Part shown: positions 23,710-31,783 of the stretch, piece by piece
How the letters are laid out: the number at the start of each line of letters is the position of its first letter
Position numbering within the stretch: the first letter of the stretch is position 1
IMG/VR virus record: IMGVR_UViG_3300020200_000001
Location: 1 to 60,489 of that record
Length of the DNA: 60,489 nucleotides
DNA from: a virus
Reading direction: 5' to 3' (one strand)
Program-made: the position numbers and the translations under genes
Notes under the pieces: generated by a model
What the model was told of the DNA's origin: nothing
Seen by the model: the letters and a program-made list of their open reading frames with translations, nothing else
Databases searched by the model: none

Positions 23710-26109
23710 TTAGAAAATGCTCCTTGCGCCAAAACCAGCTCTTTCCGACCAGTCTATCCTGACAGCTTCTTCTAGTTCTTCACCGGTCTTGGTTTTTATA
23801 TAACGCTCGGGCTGGATCTTATCAATAGGCAAGTCTTTCAAAAACTGCACAATTATTTCTTGGTCCGCAGGGTCAGGGACTCCGTTGAAGTTGCCTTTAA
23901 TCTGTTTTACAAAAAGTGTGCCGTCGTCATTCTTTCTGGCTTCGACTGTCACTCGCGGGAGGTTATCCGGCCCACGCAGTGAGAATATTTGAGCCCGTCC
24001 AGACTCCAAGGCTTCCTTTCCGCCTTCTCCGTAGTTGCCCTTTTTGGCATAGCCACCTATAGAGTGGTGCATCGCCGCGCCTTCTAATTGCACAGCTTGA
24101 GGGGTAAGCAGCCTTACCCACTTATCTTGGCCCATGGGTCTAAAGGTCTCCGTTCCAACGTCAAAACTTTCTTTAGGCACAGATTTATTGCCTTCAACTT
24201 TTTTTATGACCTCATCCCAATCACGCTGCAGCTTCGTGTTTTTTGTTCCTTGGACCACGGCCTCTGCAAAACTCATGTTGCCCAACTTGTCAGGGTTTAA
24301 CGTGGCAAGGCTTTTGGCAAGGTTTTTAGGGTCTAAAAAGTCTAAAGAAGGAGAAGCGGGTATGTCATAAAATACTTCTCCCTCACGAGCGGCCCTGATT
24401 AAAGTCTCATCCGCCATTTCTTCAGGTTGCAAATACATGCGGCTGTTTGGATCCTTAGCAGCCTCAGGAAATTGTTCGCCCAATAGTCTTCGTGCAAGGT
24501 TTTTTTGGTACTCTGGCGAGTAGTTCTTAAGCATTGACTCCGTATCTATACGTTGTAAAATTGGCACAGTGATTTGCTCTAGATCCACGCCTTCTTTTGC
24601 AATTTTGTCCAACATGTCCTGAGTTGCTTTATCTCGGATCTTTGCAGCCAGGTCATACTGATCTCGACTGGGAACCGCAACAAACTGCTCAATTCCAGAC
24701 CTGGTGTCATACATTGTTTCAAAATCTTCCAATGCCCTGGGATTACCTTCGCGAGCGGCCTGCAACATGTAGTCCCTGAAGTTTTTCGCATCAGTCCCAA
24801 ACGCGGGCAGTCGGCCCTCCAACAGAGCGTCCCGCAATGGATCACTCCCTGTTCCGTAGGTCGTAGTCAAATACTTACGGCCCTTGTCGTTAATGAACTG
24901 GTTTAGAGTCTTAATCTGCCCGACGGTCAGGTCCTGTGCCTCACGGCCAACTTGCTCTTCTACACGCTGTAGAAAATTATCTATTCCAGAGCCGGTGCCT
25001 GCCTTTGGAAATATTCCGCCCTTTGGCTTCAGCACTCCGCCTAAGCCACCGCCCGTCCAGTTCATCACAAATTCTTCTGGGTTTTCTTTTAGCTGCTTTG
25101 CAATGTTTTCCAAGGAGCGTTTAGCATGCGCTTTAGGGTCAGTAATGCCTTGAACAATATTGCCTGCTACAGTGGTGGCTGCCTGCGGAATCATTCCCAT
25201 CATGGCAGGTGCTGTAGCCTTAAATGCCTCAAACGCCTCTCTTGACGCAGAGGGTTGCGCTCGCTCTTGTGGCGTCATTGGCGTTCCCACCGTCATCTGT
25301 TGCGCAACCTCACCCTCCTTCGGAGATCCGGTGGCACGTTTGATGAACTTCAGGACCTCACCACCACGGGCAAATTCCCCCGCGTCCCCAGCAGCGCCGC
25401 CATCAGCATCTGCGGCAGCAGTAGCCGCTGCTGCAGCCGCTGCTGCATCGGCGTCGGCCGTTACAGACGCGTCCTGCGCCGCGATCGACGCGTCATTGGA
25501 GACTGTCGAGACGTTGCCGTCCTGGTCAGACACCGTTGCGATGCCTGTTTCGCTGACAGGAGCCGCATTGGACAGAGCAGAGGCCACGTTGGCCATGGCA
25601 TTCAACTGGCTGTCCGCAATCGCATTGCCTATCACACTGGCAGCAATCGCCCCCGGAGCAAAGCCAAGCTGACCATAGCCCATCAGGCCCAGGGCAATAC
25701 TCTGCGCCGTGTTGCTCACGCCCTGGCCCGTTGTCGGTGATCCGGCAGGCGCAGTGCTGTCGCCACCGCTTGAGGACTCCTGGTCCTTAGCCGGTTCAAT
25801 CGTCGCAGGCACGCTGCCCAGCGGCCGCGCCTTGAGTGCACCGGTTTCATCGATGTAGTACTGGTAGGCGTTCGGGTTGATCGCGCCCAACTGCAACGGG
25901 TCCAAGCGCAAAGGCTCAAGGCCCGGGGTTCCGCCACTGGCCAAATGAACAGGGGCAGCCATTCGGCCGGATGCTGCCCCGTTAGCTTTTTTTAAGATGC
26001 TCTCTAGCATGTGAGCAGATTGTTTCCGACGACGGACCTCACCGCCCTCCTCCGGAGATCCGGTGGCACGTTTGATGAAAGTAGCAGTGGACCGAGGATC
26101 ACGCTTCAT
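23710..26109 (-). CDS. Large virion-associated protein with PcfJ-like C-terminal segment
   Basis: A 799-residue protein. I use the ATG at 26107-26109, coupled to the preceding stop (ATGA), over one nine bases earlier. The N-terminus carries FIKRATGSPEEGGEVRR, repeated at about 255 as FIKRATGSPKEGEVAQ. A long Ala/Gly/Asp-rich linker (about 110-245) with a DADAAAAAAAATAAADAD run follows. The second half is mixed and contains FPEAAKDPNSR (about 560). Residues about 690-780 show HHSIGGY, then GRAQIFSLRG, PRVTVEARK and VKQIKGNFN, echoing the PcfJ-like pattern HCVGGY..IYSLRD..P.VTIE..QIKG..N. It lies between terminase and portal and is likely packaged. Confidence 0.6.
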   Translation of the reverse strand: MKRDPRSTATFIKRATGSPEEGGEVRRRKQSAHMLESILKKANGAASGRMAAPVHLASGGTPGLEPLRLDPLQLGAINPNAYQYYIDETGALKARPLGSVPATIEPAKDQESSSGGDSTAPAGSPTTGQGVSNTAQSIALGLMGYGQLGFAPGAIAASVIGNAIADSQLNAMANVASALSNAAPVSETGIATVSDQDGNVSTVSNDASIAAQDASVTADADAAAAAAAATAAADADGGAAGDAGEFARGGEVLKFIKRATGSPKEGEVAQQMTVGTPMTPQERAQPSASREAFEAFKATAPAMMGMIPQAATTVAGNIVQGITDPKAHAKRSLENIAKQLKENPEEFVMNWTGGGLGGVLKPKGGIFPKAGTGSGIDNFLQRVEEQVGREAQDLTVGQIKTLNQFINDKGRKYLTTTYGTGSDPLRDALLEGRLPAFGTDAKNFRDYMLQAAREGNPRALEDFETMYDTRSGIEQFVAVPSRDQYDLAAKIRDKATQDMLDKIAKEGVDLEQITVPILQRIDTESMLKNYSPEYQKNLARRLLGEQFPEAAKDPNSRMYLQPEEMADETLIRAAREGEVFYDIPASPSLDFLDPKNLAKSLATLNPDKLGNMSFAEAVVQGTKNTKLQRDWDEVIKKVEGNKSVPKESFDVGTETFRPMGQDKWVRLLTPQAVQLEGAAMHHSIGGYAKKGNYGEGGKEALESGRAQIFSLRGPDNLPRVTVEARKNDDGTLFVKQIKGNFNGVPDPADQEIIVQFLKDLPIDKIQPERYIKTKTGEELEEAVRIDWSERAGFGARSIF
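25321..25347. repeat. 27-bp direct repeat inside the large virion protein gene, copy A
   Basis: These 27 bases recur exactly at 26053-26079, 732 bp away, in the same gene and frame. They encode the FIKRATGSP motif (minus strand). Confidence 0.85.
26053..26079. repeat. 27-bp direct repeat inside the large virion protein gene, copy B
   Basis: Exact match to 25321-25347 and the first of the two FIKRATGSP-coding copies. An in-frame duplication or recombination between copies would delete 732 bp (244 codons). Confidence 0.85.
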
Positions 26110-27698
26110 GGGGCCCATTGACCACCGTCCTCGTTATAGGGCCCTCCTGGATCCACCACGCTATCGACTACTGCAGGAGTTGGTGTCCCACGTGTAATGC
26201 CCGGTAAAGTGCGAGGCGCGGTCGTCGAGATAGGCAAATTCTTGGAGCGGATGTACTCGGCTGCCTTTTCCATCTGCGACTTAGCCAGTTCCGGATACGG
26301 TCCGGTGTAATTAATCGCCGAGGTGTAGAAGGTCCGTTCAAAGTCCGCAGGATTGAGCGCACCGGACTTCAGTGAATTGATCCAGTAGTTGTAGCCAGCC
26401 GGATCAATCTTGGCTGCATCTTCGGCCGTAGGCGCAGAAAATGCGCCGACCGTGATGCTATTATCCCATGTCCGACCTTCTTTACGGCCAGACGTGTTGT
26501 AGTGGTTCTTGGCAAACTGCACATAGTCCGTGTTTGGATCGGCAGCAATTGCCTTAGAGAAAGCATTCGACACGTCCGGATTACGCATGTAGTAGTCCTG
26601 TGCCTGCAACGACGGAATAAGAACCTCGATCCGCGCTTTGTTCGCCTGTGCCGCGTTCCAGTTTGTGCCGTAGTTGGCGTACCGCTGGTTGAGGCCTTCC
26701 ATCTCTTTTGCGGTCGCATTCGGATTGAAGTACGCCTTGTACATCTCACCCATACTGGTCGGATGGAATGCCGCCAGATCACTGCCCATGCCAGTGCGTC
26801 CAATATTGCCGTAGGCTTCCTTGACGCGCATTTCATACGCCATCGGATCAAACTTCTCCTTGAGCTGGTCTGGCGTGAGCTGACCTGTATCAAGCTGGCG
26901 CTGGAAGTTATAGGCCATCTCCGTGTTCATCGGAAGACCTGTGCGCTGGAATGCCTGTTGAAGGGCCACGTCGCCTGCAACAAGATTTCGCGCATGCTGC
27001 TGTGACGCCGACAAGCCAGGTGTGACATCCACCAACATACGTGGGCGCGACGTGACGATCGGAGCCTGAAAGCTCGCGCCTTGGCCAGTGCCACCAGTAA
27101 GCATAGTCGCAGGGCCAAACAGATCCTTCTTCACGCCATCAACCGTGGTCGTCTGATATGCAGGCTCGGCTCTGAACCTCGACTCCAATGTCTGACCCCC
27201 GAGCGCGGACGTGATGTCTGTTGGGCTCATACCATACTGCTGTGAGGCAGATGTGATTGCTGCAGGATTGCGGTGGATATTTGCAGTGACAAGGTCAGAG
27301 ATGTTCTTGTTGTACTGTGCAGTGCCAATGCCACCAGGTGCAGTAGCGTTCGTCATCCCAGGGGACATAAGCGGTGAAGCAGGCGGACCCAGATCGAACA
27401 GGCCTCCAACAGGACGTCCTTGAACGCTTCCGCCATTAGCAAAACGCTGGAGCATCTTCCGAGCTTGATTCATCGGCGGACGTGTGTGTCGGAAGTCTCC
27501 AACCTCACCACCATACGCATACGTCATCGGCATCGAATGCGCATCTTGAAAGCCATCAATCTCTTGATTGGTTGCGGTGTAGGGGGTGAGATGCATCGAC
27601 TCAACGTCTCCCCCATTAGCGTAGGGCACCACAGGGAAAGTTGGATCAGAGATCTCGATCAACTCAAAATTTTCCTCTGACGGATTGCTTTGGTCCAT
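26106..27698 (-). CDS. Virion-associated protein with YANGG motifs
   Basis: A 530-residue protein. The N-terminal 100 residues carry three Y/F-A-N/Y-G-G phrases (YANGGDV, AYGGEV, FANGGS), a feature of ejection and internal virion proteins in aquatic podoviruses. The middle is Gln/Asn/Ala-rich and helical. Near residue 385, DYYMRNPDVSNAF and FAKNHYNTSGRKEGR match the PDV..HY...G..EGR repeat seen in secreted and adhesive proteins. It is the first gene after the large terminase. A GGGGG ribosome-binding site precedes the ATG. Exact role is unknown. Confidence 0.58.
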   Translation of the reverse strand: MDQSNPSEENFELIEISDPTFPVVPYANGGDVESMHLTPYTATNQEIDGFQDAHSMPMTYAYGGEVGDFRHTRPPMNQARKMLQRFANGGSVQGRPVGGLFDLGPPASPLMSPGMTNATAPGGIGTAQYNKNISDLVTANIHRNPAAITSASQQYGMSPTDITSALGGQTLESRFRAEPAYQTTTVDGVKKDLFGPATMLTGGTGQGASFQAPIVTSRPRMLVDVTPGLSASQQHARNLVAGDVALQQAFQRTGLPMNTEMAYNFQRQLDTGQLTPDQLKEKFDPMAYEMRVKEAYGNIGRTGMGSDLAAFHPTSMGEMYKAYFNPNATAKEMEGLNQRYANYGTNWNAAQANKARIEVLIPSLQAQDYYMRNPDVSNAFSKAIAADPNTDYVQFAKNHYNTSGRKEGRTWDNSITVGAFSAPTAEDAAKIDPAGYNYWINSLKSGALNPADFERTFYTSAINYTGPYPELAKSQMEKAAEYIRSKNLPISTTAPRTLPGITRGTPTPAVVDSVVDPGGPYNEDGGQWAP

Positions 27699-27734
27699 AG
27701 ATGGCCCCCTAAAAAGTTCTTGACATTTTATTCT

Positions 27735-29201
27735 TCAATAATACTCCGGCACAAGAGATTCCTCTTTTGGTTCGTCAAGGTAGTCCGATTCAAGGTTGAT
27801 GAAATTCCCCGCTCGAAATCTCATTAACGCCTGGGTAGTGGTATCGACCAGGTCGTCGTTGTCGCCATTGGGAAAAGCTGCACATTCCTCGATCAACTCC
27901 TCAGCCCAGTCCGTGTCAGGTGCCCAAACCATCCCTGACTCCAAAATTGGCGCAACCGAGTTGGCTCGCGAGATCTTGTCCTGCCCCGCCCGGCGGCCAC
28001 CAGGCGAGTACATTGTCACTGGGATCCCAACACGTCGTAGCTCCTGTTGCAAAGTGATTCCAGTGGCCTTGGCCTCGATTAACACATTATCGGGTTTCCA
28101 CTCATCGTATTCGTCCTTGGCTACTCGTTTTAGCTCCGGAAAGTCCCATCGACCCTTTCGGACCCCCAACAAGATAATGTTGGGCCCTGAGTCTTGGTTC
28201 GGGTAGAACACGCCCCAGGTCGTGATCGCAGAGTAGTCAGCCGTCTCCTTCTTTGAGTACGCCGTGTCATAACTCTGAATGACGTAATTCACCGACGGTG
28301 GCTCGTCATGGGGCCACACCTGCCACCATTCCCGCTTCAAAATCGCACCCTCGTCGTTGGTCGGCTGCTGCTGGTACATCGCGTTCCACCTCTGTGCCGA
28401 CAAAGAAGCTTTTACGCCTAAGAGTTCCTCAAGCTTCCAAAACTCCGGCCACAAAGCCTTGCCAGACGGCAGGATCGCAGGGAATTCAATGACCTCCCAC
28501 TGGTCCGCCTTGTGACTGGCTTGGGCTTTGAGTAAACGCGCCGTAAGGTCCTTGGTTCCCCAACGGGTCATCACGATCACAATCGCTCCGCCCGGCTGCA
28601 GTCGAGACCGTGGGCCAGAGGTGTACCATTCCCAGCAGTTTTCCAAGGCCAGATCTGAGGTCGCATCCTGCTCCGAGTGCGGGTCGTCAATGATCAGAAG
28701 ATTCGCACCGCGACCGGTCATCGCGCCGCCCACGCCAACAGCAAAGTATTCCCCGCCATGGTCCGTGTCCCACCGGCCAGCGGCCTTGCTGTCCTGTTTG
28801 AGCATCACATCTGGGTATAGCTCCTTGTAACTGTCCATGGACATCAGATCACGGACCTTGCGGCCAAAGCGCACCGCAAGCTCGCCCGTGTGCGTCGATT
28901 CAATGATCTTGGTGTCCGGACGACGGCCCATGATGAAGGCCGGGAGCAGGTAGGAGGCAAATTCAGACTTCGTGTGCCGGGGCGGCATGTTGATGATCAG
29001 ACGCTTCAAGGACCCCGATGCAATGCGGTCGAACGCGTTTGCCATCTTGGTGTGATGGTCCCCCAGGATCGCAGAGGGCCAAACGTACCTCACGAAGTCG
29101 ATGAATTTCTCGCGAGCACGCTCTTGCGCGTCAAGCTGGAGCATTCGCAGCTCAAGTTTCGCTCGCTGTTCTTCAATGTCTGGAGGCGTGTCTGTATGCA
29201 T
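27735..29201 (-). CDS. terL: Terminase large subunit (packaging ATPase and nuclease)
   Basis: A 488-residue packaging motor. The Walker A is the variant INMPPRHTKSEF, and Walker B is LLIIDDPHSE. IVIVMTRWGTKDLTARLL is the coupling region. The RNase H-like nuclease shows YDTAYSKKETADYSA and NVLIEAKATGITLQQEL, with further acids near the C-terminus. I favour the ATG at 29199-29201 since the N-terminus then has family-typical length. A TTG at 29279 would add 26 residues and run through the GGGGTACT box. No strong ribosome-binding site is seen for either. It heads the late operon. Confidence 0.93.
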   Translation of the reverse strand: MHTDTPPDIEEQRAKLELRMLQLDAQERAREKFIDFVRYVWPSAILGDHHTKMANAFDRIASGSLKRLIINMPPRHTKSEFASYLLPAFIMGRRPDTKIIESTHTGELAVRFGRKVRDLMSMDSYKELYPDVMLKQDSKAAGRWDTDHGGEYFAVGVGGAMTGRGANLLIIDDPHSEQDATSDLALENCWEWYTSGPRSRLQPGGAIVIVMTRWGTKDLTARLLKAQASHKADQWEVIEFPAILPSGKALWPEFWKLEELLGVKASLSAQRWNAMYQQQPTNDEGAILKREWWQVWPHDEPPSVNYVIQSYDTAYSKKETADYSAITTWGVFYPNQDSGPNIILLGVRKGRWDFPELKRVAKDEYDEWKPDNVLIEAKATGITLQQELRRVGIPVTMYSPGGRRAGQDKISRANSVAPILESGMVWAPDTDWAEELIEECAAFPNGDNDDLVDTTTQALMRFRAGNFINLESDYLDEPKEESLVPEYY

Positions 29202-29264
29202 ATACAGGTCTGTTTCGTTTTGAATTGCAAAAAATTTTTGGCCAAGTGCATTTTGCACAGAAAG

Positions 29265-29333
29265 GGGTACTTTTGGCAAGAAAGTTTCACGTGAAACAGG
29301 AGTACCCCAAAAAGGGGCCTAAAACTGTTTAGG
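29265..29333. promoter_or_regulatory. Palindrome-dense control region upstream of the large terminase
   Basis: Within about 70 bp are GGGGTACT (29265-29272) and its inverted partner AGTACCCC (29301-29308) on either side of a parS-like site. Next come CCCCAAAAAGGGG (29305-29317) and CCTAAA-ACTG-TTTAGG (29318-29333). The boxes resemble the GGTACTT elements clustered at 35 kb. A late-operon control site is the simplest reading. Confidence 0.55.
29283..29298. promoter_or_regulatory. parS-like site (ParB-binding palindrome)
   Basis: AGTTTCACGTGAAACA contains the perfect palindrome GTTTCACGTGAAAC and matches the conserved chromosomal parS consensus TGTTTCACGTGAAACA at 15 of 16 positions. The 14-mer is expected by chance about 0.0002 times in a genome of this size. 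No ParB gene is seen in the phage, so the host ParB would be the binder. Identity by consensus is strong; function is untested. Confidence 0.72.
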
Positions 29334-29713
29334 TGGTAATTGTTTGTGCGAAATCGGGCCAAGGCCTTTGCGCATTTTGCGCGGGCCGCGAATCGCGCGG
29401 CCCGGTTCGCGGTCCGCGTCGTGCGCCAAAATGCGCGCCGGGACTCGCCCCCGGCCCCCGGCCCAGGCACCCGGGCGGCCACGGCCACGGCCTGCAGCTC
29501 ACGGCCCAGGGACCACGGCCCAGGGACCACGGCCCAGGGCTCACGATACGGCGGCCACGCCCTGGCGCAGCACGGCCCGGGGACCCCGGGCCAGGTTTCC
29601 GATAGGCCAGGGACCGGCCACCAGGCGGCCGACGTAATGGCCAGCAGGCCAGGCGCTGCAGGGCCTGGCGCATGCGATACGGGGGCAGGCATTACGCCCA
29701 GGTGACCAGGCGC
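29334..29713. other. Very GC-rich non-coding stretch between terminase and the accessory island
   Basis: About 380 bp, strikingly rich in GGCC and CGGCC. Open frames exist on both strands but have Pro/Arg/Gly/Ala composition without motifs or ribosome-binding sites, so I treat them as artefacts of high GC. It includes a short tandem repeat. It could be a packaging site, a spacer or a decayed gene; nothing decides this. Confidence 0.5.
29500..29541. repeat. 14-bp tandem repeat, three copies
   Basis: The unit CACGGCCCAGGGAC occurs at 29500-29513 and 29514-29527, and with two changes at 29528-29541. It is in the GC-rich non-coding stretch before the large terminase. Confidence 0.85.
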
Positions 29714-29741
29714 AAAAAAACCGGGCACGCGGGCCCGGTTT
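29714..29741 (-). terminator. Rho-independent terminator ending the accessory island
   Basis: A 9-bp stem AAACCGGGC / GCCCGGTTT with a 6-base loop is followed on the minus strand by seven T residues. It lies 30 bp past the last gene of the island and separates it from the late operon. Confidence 0.88.
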
Positions 29742-29771
29742 CGGTGTGATGCGGCGTAATGCCGCGAGGGT

Positions 29772-30179
29772 TCAGGCCAGGCCCAGCTCGGCCCTGGTGA
29801 CGTCGCGCAGCCAGCGCGGGCCGAACCGGTTCCGGACCTGGCGCAGCAGGTGCCCGGCGGGCTCGCTCGCGTCGGTCCCGGCCAGCCAGGCGGCGGCCAG
29901 CTCGGCGCGCCAGGCGCGGCCGTGCCTGGTGGCGAATGCGGCCACGGCGGCGAGCTGCTCGGCAGTCGGCCCGGCCATGCGGGCCAGGATCACGTCGGCA
30001 GTGTCGCGGGCGTCCTGGCGATCGTCGGTGTGATACTCGCTCACCAGGCGGCCGGATGCGTCCCAGGCCTGGACGCGATACTCGGACCAGTCCCGATCGA
30101 ACCCGATCCGGACGCGGCCCACGTCCTGGACGGCCACCACCTGCACCAGGCGGCCCACTACAGCGGCGGGGCGGCTCAT
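29772..30179 (-). CDS. Accessory island protein, function unknown
   Basis: A 135-residue protein starting at the ATG at 30177-30179, coupled to the previous stop (ATGA). A longer in-frame extension is GC-driven. The N-terminal half is beta-rich (VGRLVQVVAVQDVGRVRIGF, YRVQAWDASGRLVSEYHTDD). The C-terminal half is Ala-rich helical (PTAEQLAAVAAFATRHGRAW). It is probably a small plasmid/phage accessory protein. Base composition is strongly GC-rich. Confidence 0.6.
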   Translation of the reverse strand: MSRPAAVVGRLVQVVAVQDVGRVRIGFDRDWSEYRVQAWDASGRLVSEYHTDDRQDARDTADVILARMAGPTAEQLAAVAAFATRHGRAWRAELAAAWLAGTDASEPAGHLLRQVRNRFGPRWLRDVTRAELGLA

Positions 30180-30622
30180 GCTACACCCCCGGCCAGCTCG
30201 GCCAGCTCGGCGGGATCGCCCAGGGTCCAGGGGGCGGCCTGATAACCTGGCAGCAGGTGATCCGGTACGTCGCGCAGGACCCCGGCGGCCCGCTCGCGGG
30301 CGGCCTTGATCACGGCGCGCAGCACGTGCCAGGCGTCGGATTTTTCCCAGCTCGCCCAGTCGCTGGCCTGGTAGTCCAGGCAGGCGCAGGCCTTGACGAT
30401 GTTGACGGGGCGCAGCTCGCCCAGGGCGGCCACCTGGTAGCCCCCGAATGCGGGGCATTCGTCCTGATAACGGCCCTGGTATCGCTCGGCGAATGCGCGC
30501 CGATTCGCAGCGGCCAGCAGCTCGGCGGCCACGGGGGCAGCAAACGGCAGCGGCACGGCGTGCAGCTCGGCCCAGGTGATCAGGGTGTTGACGTGGTAGT
30601 CGGTGACGATTAAGCAGCTCAT
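30176..30622 (-). CDS. Plasmid/phage accessory protein (HVNTL family)
   Basis: A 148-residue protein opening MSCLIVTDYHVNTLITWAEL, with RYQGRYQDECPAFGGYQ, VNIVKACACLDYQASDW and SDAWHVLRAVIKAA. I recognise the pattern (CxIV...HIN.LV.WA; VQ..K...CYDYQ) from proteins on conjugative plasmids and some phages, without an assigned function. It is transcribed from an upstream block shared with the DUF932 gene. Confidence 0.64.
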   Translation of the reverse strand: MSCLIVTDYHVNTLITWAELHAVPLPFAAPVAAELLAAANRRAFAERYQGRYQDECPAFGGYQVAALGELRPVNIVKACACLDYQASDWASWEKSDAWHVLRAVIKAARERAAGVLRDVPDHLLPGYQAAPWTLGDPAELAELAGGVA

Positions 30623-30641
30623 AAGGTCTCACTTTCTTTCT

Positions 30642-30697
30642 GTATACGTGCGACGGTGCACGGTGACATTTTCGCCCGAAATTCGCGGCGTAGTCAA
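30642..30697 (-). promoter_or_regulatory. Conserved upstream block, type 1, copy a
   Basis: On the minus strand it runs from TTGACT (30692-30697) through GCGAATTTCGGGCGAAAAT to CACGTATAC. It is closely similar to the block at 31784-31840, upstream of a different gene. TTGAC may be a -35 element; no good -10 is evident at normal spacing. Conservation between two unrelated gene leaders suggests a promoter or binding site. Confidence 0.55.
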
Positions 30698-30703
30698 TCG
30701 GGC

Positions 30704-30731
30704 AAAAAAAACGGGGCCACGCGGGCCCCGT
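30704..30731 (-). terminator. Rho-independent terminator after the DUF932 gene
   Basis: An 8-bp stem ACGGGGCC / GGCCCCGT with a 5-base loop is followed on the minus strand by eight T residues. It lies 24 bp past the stop of the DUF932 gene, just ahead of the next gene's upstream block. Confidence 0.88.
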
Positions 30732-30754
30732 CCAGGTGCAGCAGCTCGGCCAGG

Positions 30755-31762
30755 TCAAGCGGCCAGCAGCTCGGCGGCGCGCGCCTTGAGTGCGGCCCCG
30801 GATCCAAACCAGGCGGACTCCATCCGGGTATTATTTGAGCGGCCCCGCTCATGATCCACTAGCTCGGTGACGGCGTTAAGCATGGCCCAGCGAGTACCGG
30901 CCACGCCCGGCAGGTCGGACCCGATCGCCCGGCCGTCGAACAGCTCGCGGATCCGGCGGAATGCTTTCGACTCGCGGACGTCCAGGTCGGCACGGTGCCA
31001 GGGTTTCAGCAGCTCGGCCAGGAAATCGTCGGCCTGCTCGGTCGACATCGGCACGGCGGCGAGCTGGCGGGATTGCACCAGAAAATTTTCCCAGGCATTC
31101 GCGACGATCCCAAGCTGCAGGCGGACGGCCTCACGCTCAAATTTTTCCGAATGCAGCACGCGCACGGCGCTGGCCAGGTAGCCCCGCGACGTCTCGGCCT
31201 CGCCCTTGATCACGCGGCCCTGGGAATATCCGCCCACGGCGGCGGTGATGGTGTTATTGCATACCACGCGAATGGCGGTGAATTTCGCCACGGTGGCCAT
31301 GGTCCCGTCGTACGACGTGCCCAGCAGCAGGTAAGGCTTTACCAGGTCCCGATCCACCACGGGGGCAGCATCGCCCACGCTGGCCAGGGCCCAGACGCGT
31401 TTCCCGTCCGATAACGCGCCCGCCGTTTCAAGCTGGAATCCGCCCAGGTCCACCAGCTCGCGAAAAAATTCCATCACTTCGCCCGGCTGGACCACGTGGT
31501 ACCCGTCCGAAACCACGGCCAGGGGCGCGCCGGTGTCGGACCGGCTCAGAACCTTACGATTCGGCCAGGTTTGCAGCTCGGTGGTGGCGGGGGTGTAATA
31601 CTTAACCGGGGACTCAATCACTGTGTAGCCTAGCCCGGCCTCGCGGGTCCAGGTTTCAATACTTGCGCCAGGTGTAAGGGCCTGGCCCAGACCGTGCCAG
31701 GGTGTCGCGCCGGTGTAGGCCATTGCAGCGGTGCCGGTGGTGATATCAATCATGTGCGCCAT
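30755..31762 (-). CDS. DUF932 / phage-plasmid-like protein (TIGR03299-like)
   Basis: A 335-residue protein with the family opening MAHMIDITTGTAAMAYTGAT, then PWHGLG. Further marks are LSRSDTGAPLAVVSDGYHVV, FFRELVDLGGF.LETAGAL, KVWALAS-type and GYLLLGTSYDGTMATVAKFT segments, TRVVCNNT-like and KAF.RIRELFDG. Family members occur on plasmids and phages and have no firmly established role. It is flanked by its own upstream block and terminator, as an independent unit. Family call is confident. Confidence 0.88.
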   Translation of the reverse strand: MAHMIDITTGTAAMAYTGATPWHGLGQALTPGASIETWTREAGLGYTVIESPVKYYTPATTELQTWPNRKVLSRSDTGAPLAVVSDGYHVVQPGEVMEFFRELVDLGGFQLETAGALSDGKRVWALASVGDAAPVVDRDLVKPYLLLGTSYDGTMATVAKFTAIRVVCNNTITAAVGGYSQGRVIKGEAETSRGYLASAVRVLHSEKFEREAVRLQLGIVANAWENFLVQSRQLAAVPMSTEQADDFLAELLKPWHRADLDVRESKAFRRIRELFDGRAIGSDLPGVAGTRWAMLNAVTELVDHERGRSNNTRMESAWFGSGAALKARAAELLAA

Positions 31763-31783
31763 TTTGCTTTCTCACTTTCTCAG

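Noticed and set aside
29201-29279. TTG start for the large terminase at 29279
   Set aside because: It would run through the GGGGTACT box without a clear ribosome-binding site, and the shorter N-terminus has family-typical length. Kept as a possibility only.
29333-29705. Several overlapping plus-strand open frames in the GC-rich stretch
   Set aside because: All have Pro/Arg/Gly/Ala-biased composition, no ribosome-binding site and no motif. High GC content keeps all frames open.
30180-30758. N-terminal extension of the 135-residue island gene (to about 328 residues)
   Set aside because: It runs antisense-like through another gene frame with Arg/Pro/Gly-rich composition and crosses a terminator. 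The coupled ATG at 30179 is convincing.
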